Origin: Drechslerella dactyloides
Lineage: Eukaryota; Ascomycota; Orbiliomycetes; Orbiliales; Orbiliaceae
DNA: 64,000 bases
Reading direction: 5' to 3'
Assembly: GCA_020064725.1 (NCBI GenBank)
Contig: JAGTWJ010000001.1
Coordinates: 4,402,001-4,466,000 of the forward strand
Under the pieces are notes generated by a model. The model worked only from the letters and a program-made list of their open reading frames with translations, ran no database searches and was not told the DNA's origin. The translations under genes and the position numbers were made by a program. Positions 37,449 through 49,500 of the stretch are shown in pieces (within the stretch, counting starts at the first letter, position 1; the number at the start of each line of letters is the position of its first letter).

Positions 37449-38585
37449 ATTTGCGTTGACCTTGTTGGATATTGTGAGGTCGTGGTCGGGGAATACGTTA
37501 ATACCCTGGAAATGGTTGGTTTGCTGTACCGAGAGAAACGTGCCGGATTGATCTCAATTGCTCAAGATCCAGATCTATTGGTATCAATATCACTATCCCG
37601 ACAAATTCGCTATCCTACGGGATGCGATACTTATCGATACATACTAAAGAACAGCTTCCAATTTACGCCCCCCACCTGCAAACCCACATTTATAACATGA
37701 CGCAGCGAGCTCGCAAGCCGAGGGTATCAAGGAAATCGGTGAGCGCTAACAAAGAAGCCGGCTGGCAGCAGCGCCAACTGCAGCTGGCAACCTGATTGTG
37801 CATCATGTTCTCTAGAGCACGCTGCATGCCCCACGTTTTTAAGCCGAACGGCAAAGTTTCCCCGCAAAAGTTATGGCTGGCTGTGGCATTTTGTTCCGGG
37901 TGGGACTGACCAGTCCCGAAGCAGAAGTCAGTCCGGAAACTATGGCTAATACATCGTCATATCGGCTGACGGCTCCAGTAGAACCTCTATTTGAATGGTC
38001 TATCAGCGTGTGCTTGATAATAATCAAGATCTCCGCGTGCGTGTACTTCGATTTTTCTGCTTCCTTGCTTATGCAGAGTAATCTTTCGGGAACCACCAGG
38101 TCATCGAATATACTAATCCCGCTTAGCAGGACCACCACACTCGCCACTCAGCTGTTGCGTCAAAATCCAACATGCCAGAGCGTTGTCTATCGTGAATATG
38201 ATTTTTGATTCTTTCCATGCTACTCTGCCAACCGTAGCAAAAAAAAGAAAACCCCCCTGCTGGAGAAGGGAAGAAACGAGGGTCACACGGAACCGATTCG
38301 ATCCGAATAAACGCCCCCACAACAGTCAAGGGTATATTGCTCACAACAAAAAAAGTGAATGTGGAAGGGGGCGGAACATCAAACGAGTAGTCAAGCTGCC
38401 CATCGCCATTCAATCGGGACTCTTCCTCTTGCCGGATCCGCAATCGCGTTAAAAGCTGCCGGTGAAAGATCCAAGTCATACTCTGCGCACCCTCCGCACC
38501 GGTCAACAACCGTCATCCGAACTTCATCGGCTCGTTTCTGCAGAGCATCGTTGTGCTCGAATTCAGCCTTTGTTCTACCCCGGTT
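37449..38585. other. Upstream region of the ligase gene, no gene seen
   Basis: About 1.1 kb. Two opposed open frames of about 100-110 residues overlap at 37840-38210, but neither resembles a known protein and they are mutual shadows. One GCATGC at 37824. Confidence 0.5.
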
Positions 38586-40440
38586 CTACAGGGTCGAGTC
38601 GGTGGCTTCGTGACGATTTTCTGTTATATCCTTTAGGGCGATAGCATCCACGGTAGGTCTTGGGCGAATGGGCCTGATTTTCGTAAATTTCGCTACTTTA
38701 TCATCTTGTATGCCATTAGGATCGCGGGCCACGGTAGGCCTTGGGCGAGCCGGTCTAAACCTTGTAAATTTCACGTCTTTATTGTCCCGGTTGCCGTTCA
38801 AATCGCGTACCACTGCGGCCGTTGGGCGAGTTGCTCTGATTTTCGTAAATTCCGCTACTTCATTATTCTGTGGACTGTTGATATCGCGTACCGCAGTAGG
38901 TTTGGGGCGAGTCAGTCTGATCTTAGTGAAATTCGATCTGAATCGAGTGAATTTCGCTACTTTGTTGTCTTGTGTGCTGTTATAATCGCGTACGTCTCGA
39001 TCCCATAGGCCAGTATCTGAACGTCGATTGAAACCTCCCTTGAGCCGCACAATGATCTGTCGCCCACAGAACGGATTATTGTTCGGATTAGCAGTGGCCT
39101 CGGTGTCGTAGAGCGCATGGCCGATTGCCACGATCAAGTCGGAGGCAGAGTTCACGATTCCACATGAGCCTAAACCAGGGTCGTAGAAAGTTGCTTGCCC
39201 GCTGAATGTTTGCCCGCCACCTTGATATCCGCCGTTGCCGCCACCTCCACCTCCACTGGGAGCCGGCGAGGGCGATGATGGTGGCGAGGGAGTATTCGAC
39301 GGCGAGGGGCGGTTTGAAGGTGCCGGAGCATCTGAAGACGATATTGGTGCTTGAGAGCTCGGCGAGTTTAAAGCTGCACTGCTCGTGGGATTAGTAGGGG
39401 TCGTGGATGCCCTCGATGAACTGGACGCGCTTGAGCCCGATAGGGTGATAATCCTCTGTGAGTATGAGCTTTTGAAGACAAATCAGCTTGTGTGCCTCGA
39501 CTTATGAGGCAAACGTAGAAAGCGGCAGGATCGAAACTTACCTTTGATCAGCCGGAACGATGATGACACCTCCGGCGGGATCATTATAGATAAGCACTTT
39601 TATGGAAGAAGAAGAAGAGGCACCTGACGAGGTACCCAACGGGCTACCTGACGAGATACCCGACGAGCCACCCGACGAGCCACCCGACGAGCCACCTGAC
39701 GGATAACCCGGCGGAGCACCCGATGCAGCACCGGACGGAGCACCTGGTGGAGCATCTGGTGGAGCTTGGTTGGTTACAGTATATCGAACACTCGTGAATG
39801 TGGTCAAGGTCCGACCACCCGAGATCATAGTTTTAGCGTCTACCACTGAAGTAGAAGGTCCCAGAGTAATGACATCGCCATTCGATGTGATAGTTGCCGT
39901 CGGACTGACCACAGAAGTAGTACCTGCTTGAACCCGTGTCGAACCTCCCACGACCGAAGTTATAGCACGGCCAAAGGTGTATGTAGCTGGGCCGTAAGTA
40001 TTGACTGGAAGGTAGGATGTGGCCGGAATGACGGATCCTCTTGAAAGTTGATATGTAATGCCCTCTGGCTGCTCGTATTGAACTGTATACACGCGGTCAC
40101 CGTCACGGGTGATTGATTGTATGGTTTTGGTGGTGGTCGGGACGAATATCCTGCTGCCAGGTAATGTCATTCCCGGTCGAGAGCCATTAGCACCAACGAC
40201 TCCGTTTCTCTGCGCGCGGATGCGCTTCACCCGATTTGAGACTCCGATCCCAATTGCCAAAGCGACAGCTAACACGATCAAGAAGAGCAGGAACATTAAC
40301 CGGTAGAAGTTCTTGCGTCGGAAGCCGCATATGTAGAGGCTATGGGGCTTGGAAGTGCCCGCGAACGTCCTTGAGCGGGCCCATTGTCGCAAGCCGGAAT
40401 TGGGACTGAACTTCTCGAGGAGGCCAGCATTAAGCTGCAT
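38586..40440 (-). CDS. Membrane-anchored protein with partial barwin/expansin-like (DPBB) domain and basic repeat tail
   Basis: Exons 40440-39542 and 39468-38586, 593 aa. I start at MQLNAGLLEK because the 37 residues upstream in frame have no conserved feature. A single membrane segment lies at about residues 46-67 (FYRLMFLLFLIVLAVALAIG) with no cleavable signal, so it looks like a type II anchor. Then come a Thr/Val-rich stretch, a GGSS/Pro/Ser linker (about 250-385), and from about 388 the first half of a double-psi beta-barrel: FSGQATFYDPGLGSCGIV and TANPNNNPFCGRQIIV. The usual second half with the VxDxCxxC region of RlpA/expansin-like proteins is missing. It is replaced by a lysine/arginine-rich tandem repeat of 27 residues (about 459-571, separate entry). 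The frame is open through the repeats, so a simple frameshift does not explain this. Function unknown; a cell-wall role is possible. Confidence 0.75.
38645..38995 (-). repeat. 81-bp tandem repeat encoding 27-residue basic units
   Basis: Homologous positions of the repeat recur at 38661, 38742, 38823 and 38904, an exact 81-bp spacing, with a fifth, partly altered unit at the 5' side (to about 38995). In the protein each unit reads roughly RPRPTVxRDxNGxQDDKVAK followed by FTKIRPx. Units differ at many bases but keep the same frame and residue pattern, which suggests selection on the protein and an old rather than very recent duplication. Confidence 0.9.
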
Positions 40441-40729
40441 GTTTGTTTGATGGTTGTGTTCAATATATAGAGATCTATATGCCCCGAAGAGAACGACTGG
40501 AGAAAAATGGGGGCTCGAAATGAGGGATCCGGCGGGCAGTCTGCATCGCAATGCAAGGCCAAGGTGAGGTTGTGGAAGTGTTCTCCGCCGCGATAGAAAG
40601 CAGATACTCGAAGCGCATGCAATTGTGCCACAATATTGATATCATACTAATCGCTCAGGCGGTGCGGTTTATCACCGCCCGAGATCATTGATATACATAC
40701 CACCACCAGGATGCAAGCGAGCAACGCGC

Positions 40730-43700
40730 TTATTCCCGCCGAAAGTACGACGAACTAGTAATCTGCCACTTGGAATCGAATACGCCCAATGCCAAAGCAC
40801 CCGCAGCGCCCTTCCAGCCGCTGTCAGGGCCCAGGAGGATGAAGTCCGGTTGGCTGACGCCCGTCCGGATGGGAAACAGCCGTGTCGCTCTTCTCAACCC
40901 CTCTGCGTCGCTTCCCCATACCCATATCCCGACCTTTTCAGTCCCTCCTAATGGAAATACGAGAATCAATCCGAGACCGGGCTGGCAGGGATATATAATC
41001 TTCTTCCCGGTGGCCAATCGAAATGTTATGGATCCGTCTTCCGACTGGGAAACTGGAAAGCTGGATCGAAGAAGACCTTCCGGCAGATAAGACCGATCAA
41101 AGCCCCCTATCAGAACCACGTTTCCTGTTCCCCCGCCATCATGGACCTTTGCGGACAATAGCAGCTCTGTGTCGGCTGAATAATACTGGAACAAGTTTTG
41201 TGATATCTCCATCGCTTTTTTCTGAACTTCAAGGGACAACGCGCTATCAGGCTGACGAAAAATTTTGATGCTGCCCCTCGAGTTAAATAGGGCCTGTAGG
41301 CCGCCCAACTGCAGCCCATGCCGCTCGCTTTCTTTCCAAATGTTGTCATCGAAACCGGTCCACTCATCATCGTCGTCTCGAATGAATCCACCTATCCCGT
41401 CGTGAGTGGCGATCGACAGTTTGTTCCCATCAATAATAAACTCAAGCGGTTTCGTGGTTGTCCGTAGCTCCGCTAGACTAAAGTCTAGTTCGAATCGACG
41501 AACGTTGGTCGTCTTGATCCGCCACACGTTGGTATGCTCAATCTCAACTTTGAGGCGTCCGAGGACGTTAGGATCCAGCAACTGCAGAATCCGTAAGCCT
41601 CCTCGACTCGACATTGCGCCGGGGTTCCCAGTGACAACTGCGAAACTTCTGTTCAAAGGGGCCAGCGTGCGAGGCTTCCTGAAGAAATCCGATAGAAAAT
41701 CCCCCATAGCTCCGTAGGTCATGATGCCATCAAACCAATGGCCGGTTCGAGGGAGTTCGTTGTATCCAATATTGTCTAGACCCGCCGCTTGCACGGTATC
41801 ATGAAGTAGTTCAAACATTCGTCGTGAATGAAATACCGGTACATTATCGTCCGCTTCCCCATGTTCTTGGAAAATAGGGATTCCAGCGAGATTCTCGACG
41901 AGTAAATCCAGACGGTAGGCGTTCATCGAGCCCTGCAGAATAGACTGAGCACAAGGCTCCAGCTCCTGCCACAGAACATAAGGTACATATCCTTCGTATA
42001 AGATTAGCTCAATATATAAGACATTCTCGGAAATATTGAAATTACGATAAAGCTAGCCGTACCTGGAATGGAAAGATAGCCAGATATCGGGGATCCCCCA
42101 ATCACCTTGTCATTTCGGTGTATCAAATTATACCAGGCTCCTTGCCCGCCATTTGAATGTCCTGATACGAACCATCTATTGATATCGACACCAGGGCCGT
42201 TCCATCCGATACGGTCGATCCAGTCTGGGATTGCGGCTATTGCAGCTTCCACATCTGCCATCCCCCAAGCATCTACAGATTGCCAGCCAGGTCAGTAAAT
42301 CAGATCTTGAAGGCAGAGGGTGTCTTACATACGCCAATCATCTCCACTCCACGGTGTCACACCGCTCGGAATTATCAGCCAAGCACACAGGTCAGGGAGC
42401 GAGTCAAAGCTATTCCTCGACATAGCAGAGTTGGTCTCCACTCCAGCGCCATGAAGCGAAAGGAGGATCGGGAGATCCTCGGACTTTCCACAATCACTCC
42501 TGAGCGAGGGTGGACGGATTACCCCATATGAAATTATGCCCGCTGGGTGGGCATAGGTAAACTTGTGAGGTGCATAAGGCTCCGCTAAGGATGTGAGCGG
42601 GATTTGAAACGACTTGAAGGCATCTTCGGCATCATTTTGCCTGTAGATCAGGCAGCCATCTAAAGATTTTAGAGAGCTACTTGTGCTCAACTTCAGCCTA
42701 ACCGGCCGAGTTTGCGACGGAGCAATGGTAATCACTTCCACTAATTTCAATTCCACGATATCCTGCGCCCTGATGTTAGTACCCAGGCCTATCAATATAA
42801 TTCGGCACTCGCATAAATTGAGCTCATGCTGATGTACTCACACTTTCGGACTTTGCTCCCAGAATATCAAGGGATATATTTCCGTTGTTTCGAACAGCAA
42901 GAGTAGCAAATTCGCCAGCAGATTTACCCCCCACTATGTCGGGAAAAACAGAAGCCTCTTCGATAATATCCAAGGTTCCACAAAGATCCTCAAATGCAAG
43001 CTCAATATCAACCCGAGGCGGTTTTCTGCCCCCAAACATACGAATCCCGTTGAAGATTCGTATATCAATTACATACCGCTTCTGCTCCTTGTCCAGATGC
43101 AAACCAACTGGGGATTTTCCGTAGCCGTAGACATCACCGCCGAAATAGTGGTCGCCGTCTATCCAAAACTCCTGGACCTGTTTGGTGTGGAGAGCAAAGC
43201 CACAGCCTTGCCGCTCCAGACGGGGATTGATGTCAAAGTGACCTCTGAGCCATGCTTGGAATTGTAACCCCGCCCAGCCATACGCCGACTGCATCATATC
43301 CCAGTCGGTTTCCGGGAAGGAAATTGATAGCGAGACCGCATGCCGCGTCTTGTCAACAGAGGCGGCTGTGGTCCACTTGACCGTGCCATTGCGAGCCAGG
43401 GAACTCCTGAAAGCCGAAGCCCTGTCGGGTTCAAGAGTCCGGAAGCCACCGTAGCGCTCCAGAGGGTCCGAGCCCCATTCGGTCTCTGCAGATCAGGAAC
43501 GAGTAAGCCGATTAGCTTGCAAGGAGCGGGATCTCGTGGACACGAGGGGAACACGGGATGGCTGGCTGACCTCTGGTGCCAATCTGGAATGGTCCAAGCT
43601 GATGCCACAAGTCAGAGAACTCAATCGGTGGCGCATCTTGGAGCTCCAGGTTTTGTGACGCGAGGAGGGATGCCGCCACCACGCGCAGAAGAAGCCCCGT

Positions 43701-43739
43701 CAGGGATGCTGTTCGAAACCACTCAACCTTTAGGCCCAT
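40730..43739 (-). CDS. Secreted large alpha/beta-hydrolase (prolyl-oligopeptidase-like)
   Basis: Exons 43739-43571, 43485-42842, 42762-42333, 42272-42063, 41991-40730, giving 904 aa. The N-terminus carries a signal peptide (about residues 6-28, hydrophobic ASLTGLLLRVVAASLLA). An N-terminal region of about 400 residues, partly beta-rich, precedes the catalytic domain. The latter has the oxyanion region LLSLHGAGVETNS, a nucleophile elbow SGHSNGGQGAW with Ser454, the HGEADDNVPVFHS segment that should hold the acid, and RTGHWFDG with the candidate catalytic His. A beta-rich extension of about 350 residues follows. This arrangement resembles secreted S9-type peptidases or esterases of fungi, but the extra C-terminal region makes the exact family unsure. 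Lies 290 bp upstream of the DPBB/repeat gene in the same orientation. Exon 2/3 join uses GTGAGT and GCAG; a weaker alternative exists. Confidence 0.8.
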
Positions 43740-45349
43740 CGCGACCTCATCACCGATAACGTCATATATTATACTTTATACTTGTCTTCTTCCCGCGGGC
43801 CGGCTAATCTGCCACTTCAGTTGTCAAGACATGCGATCGAAACGAAACAAAGGCAACAGCTATCGGGCTGAGTCCTTGCCGCCCAGCTCTTCTCCGCGTT
43901 CTGGCAGGGGACGAATCGGTTTTTGTGACGACGCGACGGATAGAAAACGTCCGGATGTGTCGTTGCAAGTTGCTTTGAGTGGCTCTCGCGGCTCCGGTTA
44001 ATGCCGCACAACTTCGCACATGGTCTAAACGATGGCTGTTTCGGTGCTCCGTTTACCACCACTGCCACCACTACCCCACCGGTACCGTCTGTCCGCGATG
44101 CGATGCTACGCTCACTCGAACGTCCAGAAGAAAAGCAAAGAGGCCGAAACAGGGCACCAGACGGTGGCGGGGAGCTAGCCCGTCGCCTACGGTCAGCAGA
44201 GACGGGCCTTTGGGAACAGGTAACGGTGGCCGTCGCCAATTGGATTGCATGCATGCCTGGCCTAGGCAGCGTATGATCGTTTCTCGCACCGAAATGCATG
44301 GAATGCATGCGTGCATAAGATTCCGTCTGAAGTCAAGCTGCACGAGGGATCTCCAGACACCTGTTTAGTTGGTTCGCTAACGCAATTAAGTAGGCTGAGA
44401 GACCGAGATTGTTTGTGATATCGGCCCCTCTCAGCTGAAGATTAGCATATGATCCCTGTGCCCGGCATCGCAGGAAGGCAGCCAAATCAATGTTCTCCTT
44501 GTCCGGAGGAATTGGTAAGATTAAAAGTCGAGGCCTCTGGAGCCTTGATCCTCGTCGATATCAGAGCATCTCTCCGAAGCCAGCGTCCAAACAGGAAAGG
44601 CTCGGACATGCTTGACTTTCCGCCATTATCACTAGAACAGAAGGCGGGATGTTGTCGACCGCATCTTCGGTAGCACATCGGTATACAACTGCGAGTCGAC
44701 TGCAACCTCCTGCGTCGCAGCGTGTGGAGATACTGAACTCGCGCAAATGCGCCCACCGAACCAAGCACGAACGGGCATAATTTAAAGCGGTCGAACCTCG
44801 CGATATATGTCATAGTGCGATATATCGTTTGCGCCATGCATGCAAGCAGCATTAATTGCCATTTCAAGCCGACAGGGAGCGAGCGAAGGGGCAGAACACA
44901 GTGGAAAAAGGAAAGAAAGTGCTATAGCACCAGCAGCTATAATTCTTGGATTGAACTACCAACCTTGACTAGTAATACATGCCCATGAGCATGTGTCCAT
45001 CCGCCCACTCTGTTTGGCGCGATAAACCATTGGCTCAATCGATCGCAGTAGCATGGCGCCGCCGCCGCCGCCGCCGCCAGCGGAATGTGTACACAATGGC
45101 CACACGGTCTTGATACATCGTGCCGAATCCCATATCACCCCCAGATCGGGGCTCCATGACGCCGTCTTGCATTGAAATGATAATAATCCATTCTAAGATG
45201 TTCCACGTACTATATTGAAAAAGGTTTAACCGGTTGCCCAAGCTGCAGGGATGCCTGATGCTCAAGCTCAAGCTCAAGACCCTGACAAAGAGGCGTCGTA
45301 CATGCATGTACATGTACTTAAGAAAAGGAAGACCCGTCGAAAAGATCTT
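43740..45349. other. Gene-free interval with (GCC)n repeat and GCATGC sites
   Basis: About 1.6 kb lying 5' of the hydrolase and 3' of the racemase. No gene recognised. GCATGC at 44247/44251, 44305 and 44838; a (GCC)n microsatellite at about 45056-45078. Confidence 0.5.
45056..45078 (+). repeat. (GCC)n microsatellite
   Basis: Seven to eight GCC units. Non-coding position. Confidence 0.85.
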
Positions 45350-46596
45350 TCATAACTCGTCGCCATACCCACATCGGATCATGCTATCAACTTGCATCAC
45401 CCCCGCTTTCACTCCATCCACGATATGCACCGACTTGCCCAAGGGCTCTAGGGCTTTGGTTACTGCGTCGTCCAGACCGATCATTCCCGCGCACTGTTGT
45501 TCCGCAGAAGAAAAAAAAGGCTCGTTAGTATAGGCTCTTATAATAAGAACTATCGTTATTAATACAGAAGTGATAGCACCGCGTCTTTTTTCTGTTCTTG
45601 TCTATTTCCTTTTCGGCACTGGGCCGCAGATATTTGTTGGGACAGCAGGCCATGCAATATATATACCTCTGCGAGGCCTGCGTCCGGACGTTCGTCCCCA
45701 CGGATGTTCGCCCGCAAAAGGTGTTTCCGTAGATGTAGGTACGAAGCCAGAAAGAAAAAAAGCACGCAAAGCTCCTGATGAAGACGGGTGACTTACTCCA
45801 AGACAGATCACGCGAACGTCTCCTCGACCAACCAGTCTGACGACAGCCTCTCCGATCCTGCTCTTCACTTCGTCTTCCTCGACCGAATGCAGCTCGGTGG
45901 CGGTCATGCCGGTGCTCTCGACGCCTTCAAACCCATTCCCTTCCTCACCGACAAAGTTTCCGACGCCGATGCTGAGAAGGTCCTCCCAAATCTTCCCGGT
46001 CGTGACGATGCCCCAGCCTCCAGGCCCTTTGAGCAGGAGGGCATGCGTTATGCTCGCCTCGAAGATGCCGACGACCGGCTTCTTGGTGTACTGTCGCAGC
46101 AGCGGCACCAGCGGGTGTTCCGAATAACAGGCGACTACGAACCCGGCATGATGCGGGAGAAAGGAGATCAGTGTGGGAAGGCATGCATCAGCTGAGCGTG
46201 CCGAAGATTCGCTGTCGTTTATCGATGCTGGTGCGGAAGGCGGGCCTGTGAAAAATGAAAGAATCGTCTATCGAGATGCGTCAGGCCGACAGACGAGGCT
46301 CGTGGCGGATATCAGCAATTGAAACTAGGCAACCCGACGGGATCTTTCCGGACCGGAGCACCTTGCGGGCTCGCGGAGTCGACGTGAGGGATGGATGTTA
46401 GATGGACAGGAGCTAGCAAGGCCGCGGAGTTCGGGATTTCTACCTTGCATGGGGGCGGGAAGACACGAAATATGGGGAGGCTTCTTGGAGGCTTACATAC
46501 ATCAGCGGGGACTAGCGGCTCCAGCATCCGCTTGAGGCCATCGGTAATCGAAGCCGTCGAATTCGGGTTTATCACCAGAATGGACCGGGGCGCCAT
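45350..46596 (-). CDS. dcg1: Asp/Glu/hydantoin racemase family protein (Dcg1-like)
   Basis: Cofactor-independent racemase fold with two active-site cysteines; yeast Dcg1 belongs to the allantoin (DAL) gene cluster, and bacterial relatives racemise hydantoins. Exons 46596-46501, 46267-45797, 45493-45350, 236 aa, the normal length. Start chosen at MAPRSILVINPNST, the typical family N-terminus, rather than an in-frame upstream ATG at 46635. Both catalytic cysteines are present: Cys79 in VACYSEHPLVP and Cys190 in LGCAGM, the latter at the exon 2/3 junction. SFFTGPPSAPASIND is also a family segment. It is divergent from the NCS1 permease gene. Together they suggest uptake and turnover of a hydantoin, allantoin or related nucleobase breakdown product; this is inference from family and position. 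Confidence 0.9.
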
Positions 46597-49500
46597 GGTT
46601 GAACGACCCTTAGGGAGGAGGAACTGAACTATCATGTTTCGTGCACCTTAGCGCGGTTTGTTCAGGGCGAAACGAAGTTGACGACACCCAATCGCAAATC
46701 CGAGAGAGTCCAGTCATATGATGGGACGGGGACATGTTCTTGTATTGGTATGTTACGGGCTTGAGCGAACAAAGCTCAGCTCAGGCAAACCGATCGCGAT
46801 CAGGCCCGGCTTTTGAACCCGCCGCATGCTCGAGCCCCTTCGGATCCAAGACGACAGCTCACGACCGCCCAGCCGGAGAGTCAATTGCGAGTCAATCTGA
46901 TCAATCAACGTCGACACGTACCTGCGAAGCTGAGCAACAGCAGCCGACACGGCTGCAGGAAAAACGAAGCGGAGGGAAGCCACCGGCAACCAAAGTGGAA
47001 CACCGCGGTTGCACAACGTGCAGCTGGAAGTGCGCCAAAGCCAATCAACGATAGCCTCACGGGCTCCTGCGTCTTGCTAAGCTACGCGAGCAGGAAGCTG
47101 TCGAAGCGTCGAGAGCTCGAGGGCTGGTAGCGGGCGGGAAGGATTCAGCTCGGGAGGGACAATGATTTTGAATGCGAGACAGACCGGTGCGATGCTGGAT
47201 TCAGGTGTGACGTCTAGTAGTCTCCCGTACACCAGCGTCTTCTTGTTATTCTTCTTCTTCTTCTTCTTCTTCTTCTTCTCCTCCTCGCCGCAGTCGTCCG
47301 TCACCCTCACCGGCTTCGTCGTCGTCTTCTCCTTCCTCTTCGTCGCAAGACTTGCCGTTCTAGCACTTATGTGCTGTTGAACCCATGCACCCCAGGTGAT
47401 CAGAATCTGCGCGGGTGTCAATTGGAAACGATAGATGCACCCAAAGGACAGGCCAGCGCAGGCTCTTCAGCCTCTTCCTCGACTTGGGACCTGTTTCCCA
47501 CCTTCAAAAACGGACTCTCGGCAGAAATGTCTGTGCGAGATTGGCTTGTCTGAAAATAACAGTTGAAATCGATCCCGAAGTCGCCCTGATGCTCTGCCGG
47601 AGGAGCCGAATCTGGAGAAAGGAGCCGTGTCTGGAGAAAAGAAGGTCTGCAGCCTGCATTCACTCTTATACAAGCATGAGCTTTGGTGGGAAAACTGTCA
47701 CGAGCCTCTATGTCCGCAACTCCTATATTAATGGGCTGTATCAAATACATAACTTCGGCCTTTACATTTGCACTGCCGCTCCACACTAATAGCGGCAGGC
47801 CAGTTATAGGTCCTGGTGGAAGAACTGAGCTAACTAATTTTTTTGACCGTTGAAAGTCTTACTCTGCGCCGTTCATACTAAGTAGAACTCTCGCAGTGGT
47901 GTAATTCTTGCTAGATTGTGCCGAATTATTACTGCTAGCTCGATCGAGTCACTTGGGAGCGTGGAAGACCTGCCTTGCCTCGAGCTATTAACCAATGAGT
48001 AGGCAGAGTCGTCCTTACAGCTGAAGCGAAAAGCAAAAAAACGGAGATAGAAGAGGGAGATGGAAAGAACGAGGGGGAAAAAGAAAGAAAGAAACGAGCA
48101 AAGTTTAAAAAGAAAACAAGAGAAACGGCAAAAAACGGGAACTCTCGACTGATGTCGTACATCGACTTCGACAGGGGACGCTGCATCTGTCGACAGTCAG
48201 GTCAGGTCCGACCATGACAGGGCTGGCCCGTCTAGCAGGGAGACGGGAAGCTGAGCACCCAGGCATCAGCATGGGCTCGAAGGAGTACAGCTGTATTGTA
48301 CGGGCGTGTACAGTGTCCGAGGAAGTGGAGCAGAACCCATAAAGGGTCAGAAGGAGAGCTCTAGAAATAGAAAGACAGAAAGACCCGGGCGGGGCATCTG
48401 CAAAACGAAATGGGATTCAATATCAGTACGTCAGAATTTGCCGAACAAAGCATTCGGACACGAAACGAAGTTGGGAAAAATTGGCCATGGGCCGGCGAGT
48501 GGTGTCTTTTAGGTTCTCGGAGAAACCGTCGAGATCGACTGCCCATGCAATGCAATGCAGCGTGGCGAGATATTTTGCCCGCGCAGGCAAGGGTGCATGC
48601 TTGATTGGGGGTTTCTCGATAGAACCGCCTGTTCCGGCTCGATCGCTGAACCGATTAGGAGCTTGAGGAGCTGGCGCAAGCAAGATCCCAGCTGTTCGAG
48701 AATCGGATTGAGATAGCAGAGGGCGCCACGCATATGGGACGAGATCGTGGGCGTGGGCGCCGACATTGCATTGGCGAGACGTGAGACATGCGCAACGTCG
48801 GACGAGCATTCAATCGGAGTTGGCGCTTCTCGTGCATCCACTTAAAACCGAACACCAGCGCATCTGTCTCCTGGAAGACAGCCATCGCGAGCACGGACTC
48901 AAAATCAATACGTCCGCCATCAAAAACGTCTGGTTTAAGATGAGTACGGAGTACATATTTGCATATGCGGATAATACGATAATATAATATCCGCAGGTCA
49001 GAACTTTGAGTGTTGAGTTTTTTTTGCCGACGTGCGCCGCGATGGCAAGAGCTAGGCCAAAAAGCCGTTGCACAATTCAAAATGAGCCGAGTTCGACCCG
49101 ATCCCTTCTAATAATTGCTTCGTTTCTAATAGATGGGTGCGGCGGCGCGTTTCAGCCTGTTGGAGAGTTCGCAATTTTGCTCGGGATTGATACGTCAGGC
49201 GAACACATGGCTGTGGCTTTAAATGGTAAGGGGAGCCGGATGGTATAGAAAACGAAGCATGCCACGAGAAAGCTGAAAGGAATGCAAGAGTTTGATATCG
49301 GCTCCCAGCGAACTTTAAATTACACAGTTAGATAGGCTGCAGGAGGAAAGCGGGCAGCGAAAACAGCGCGAGGCTAATACAAGAACAGGCATATTGGAAC
49401 ATTTATAACCTACCCCAGCTGGGTGCACCGGCAAAGCAGCCTCAGTGGGCAAAACCAGAGATAGAAAAGGACGCCGGTTGTAGCCCGAGCCAGGGAACGG

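Noticed and set aside
37839..38208. Opposed 102- and 111-codon frames
   Set aside because: Mutual antisense frames without conserved features in a promoter region.
47077..47786. Two overlapping minus-strand frames (114 and 122 codons)
   Set aside because: One contains a poly-Lys run from the (TTC)n microsatellite, they would need a frameshift to join, and neither is recognisable.
48655..49080. 141-codon minus-strand frame in the racemase-permease gap
   Set aside because: Part of it looks moderately coding, but there is no known family, no clear splice context, and non-ATG starts are needed for the longest version. Kept only as a candidate within the gap.
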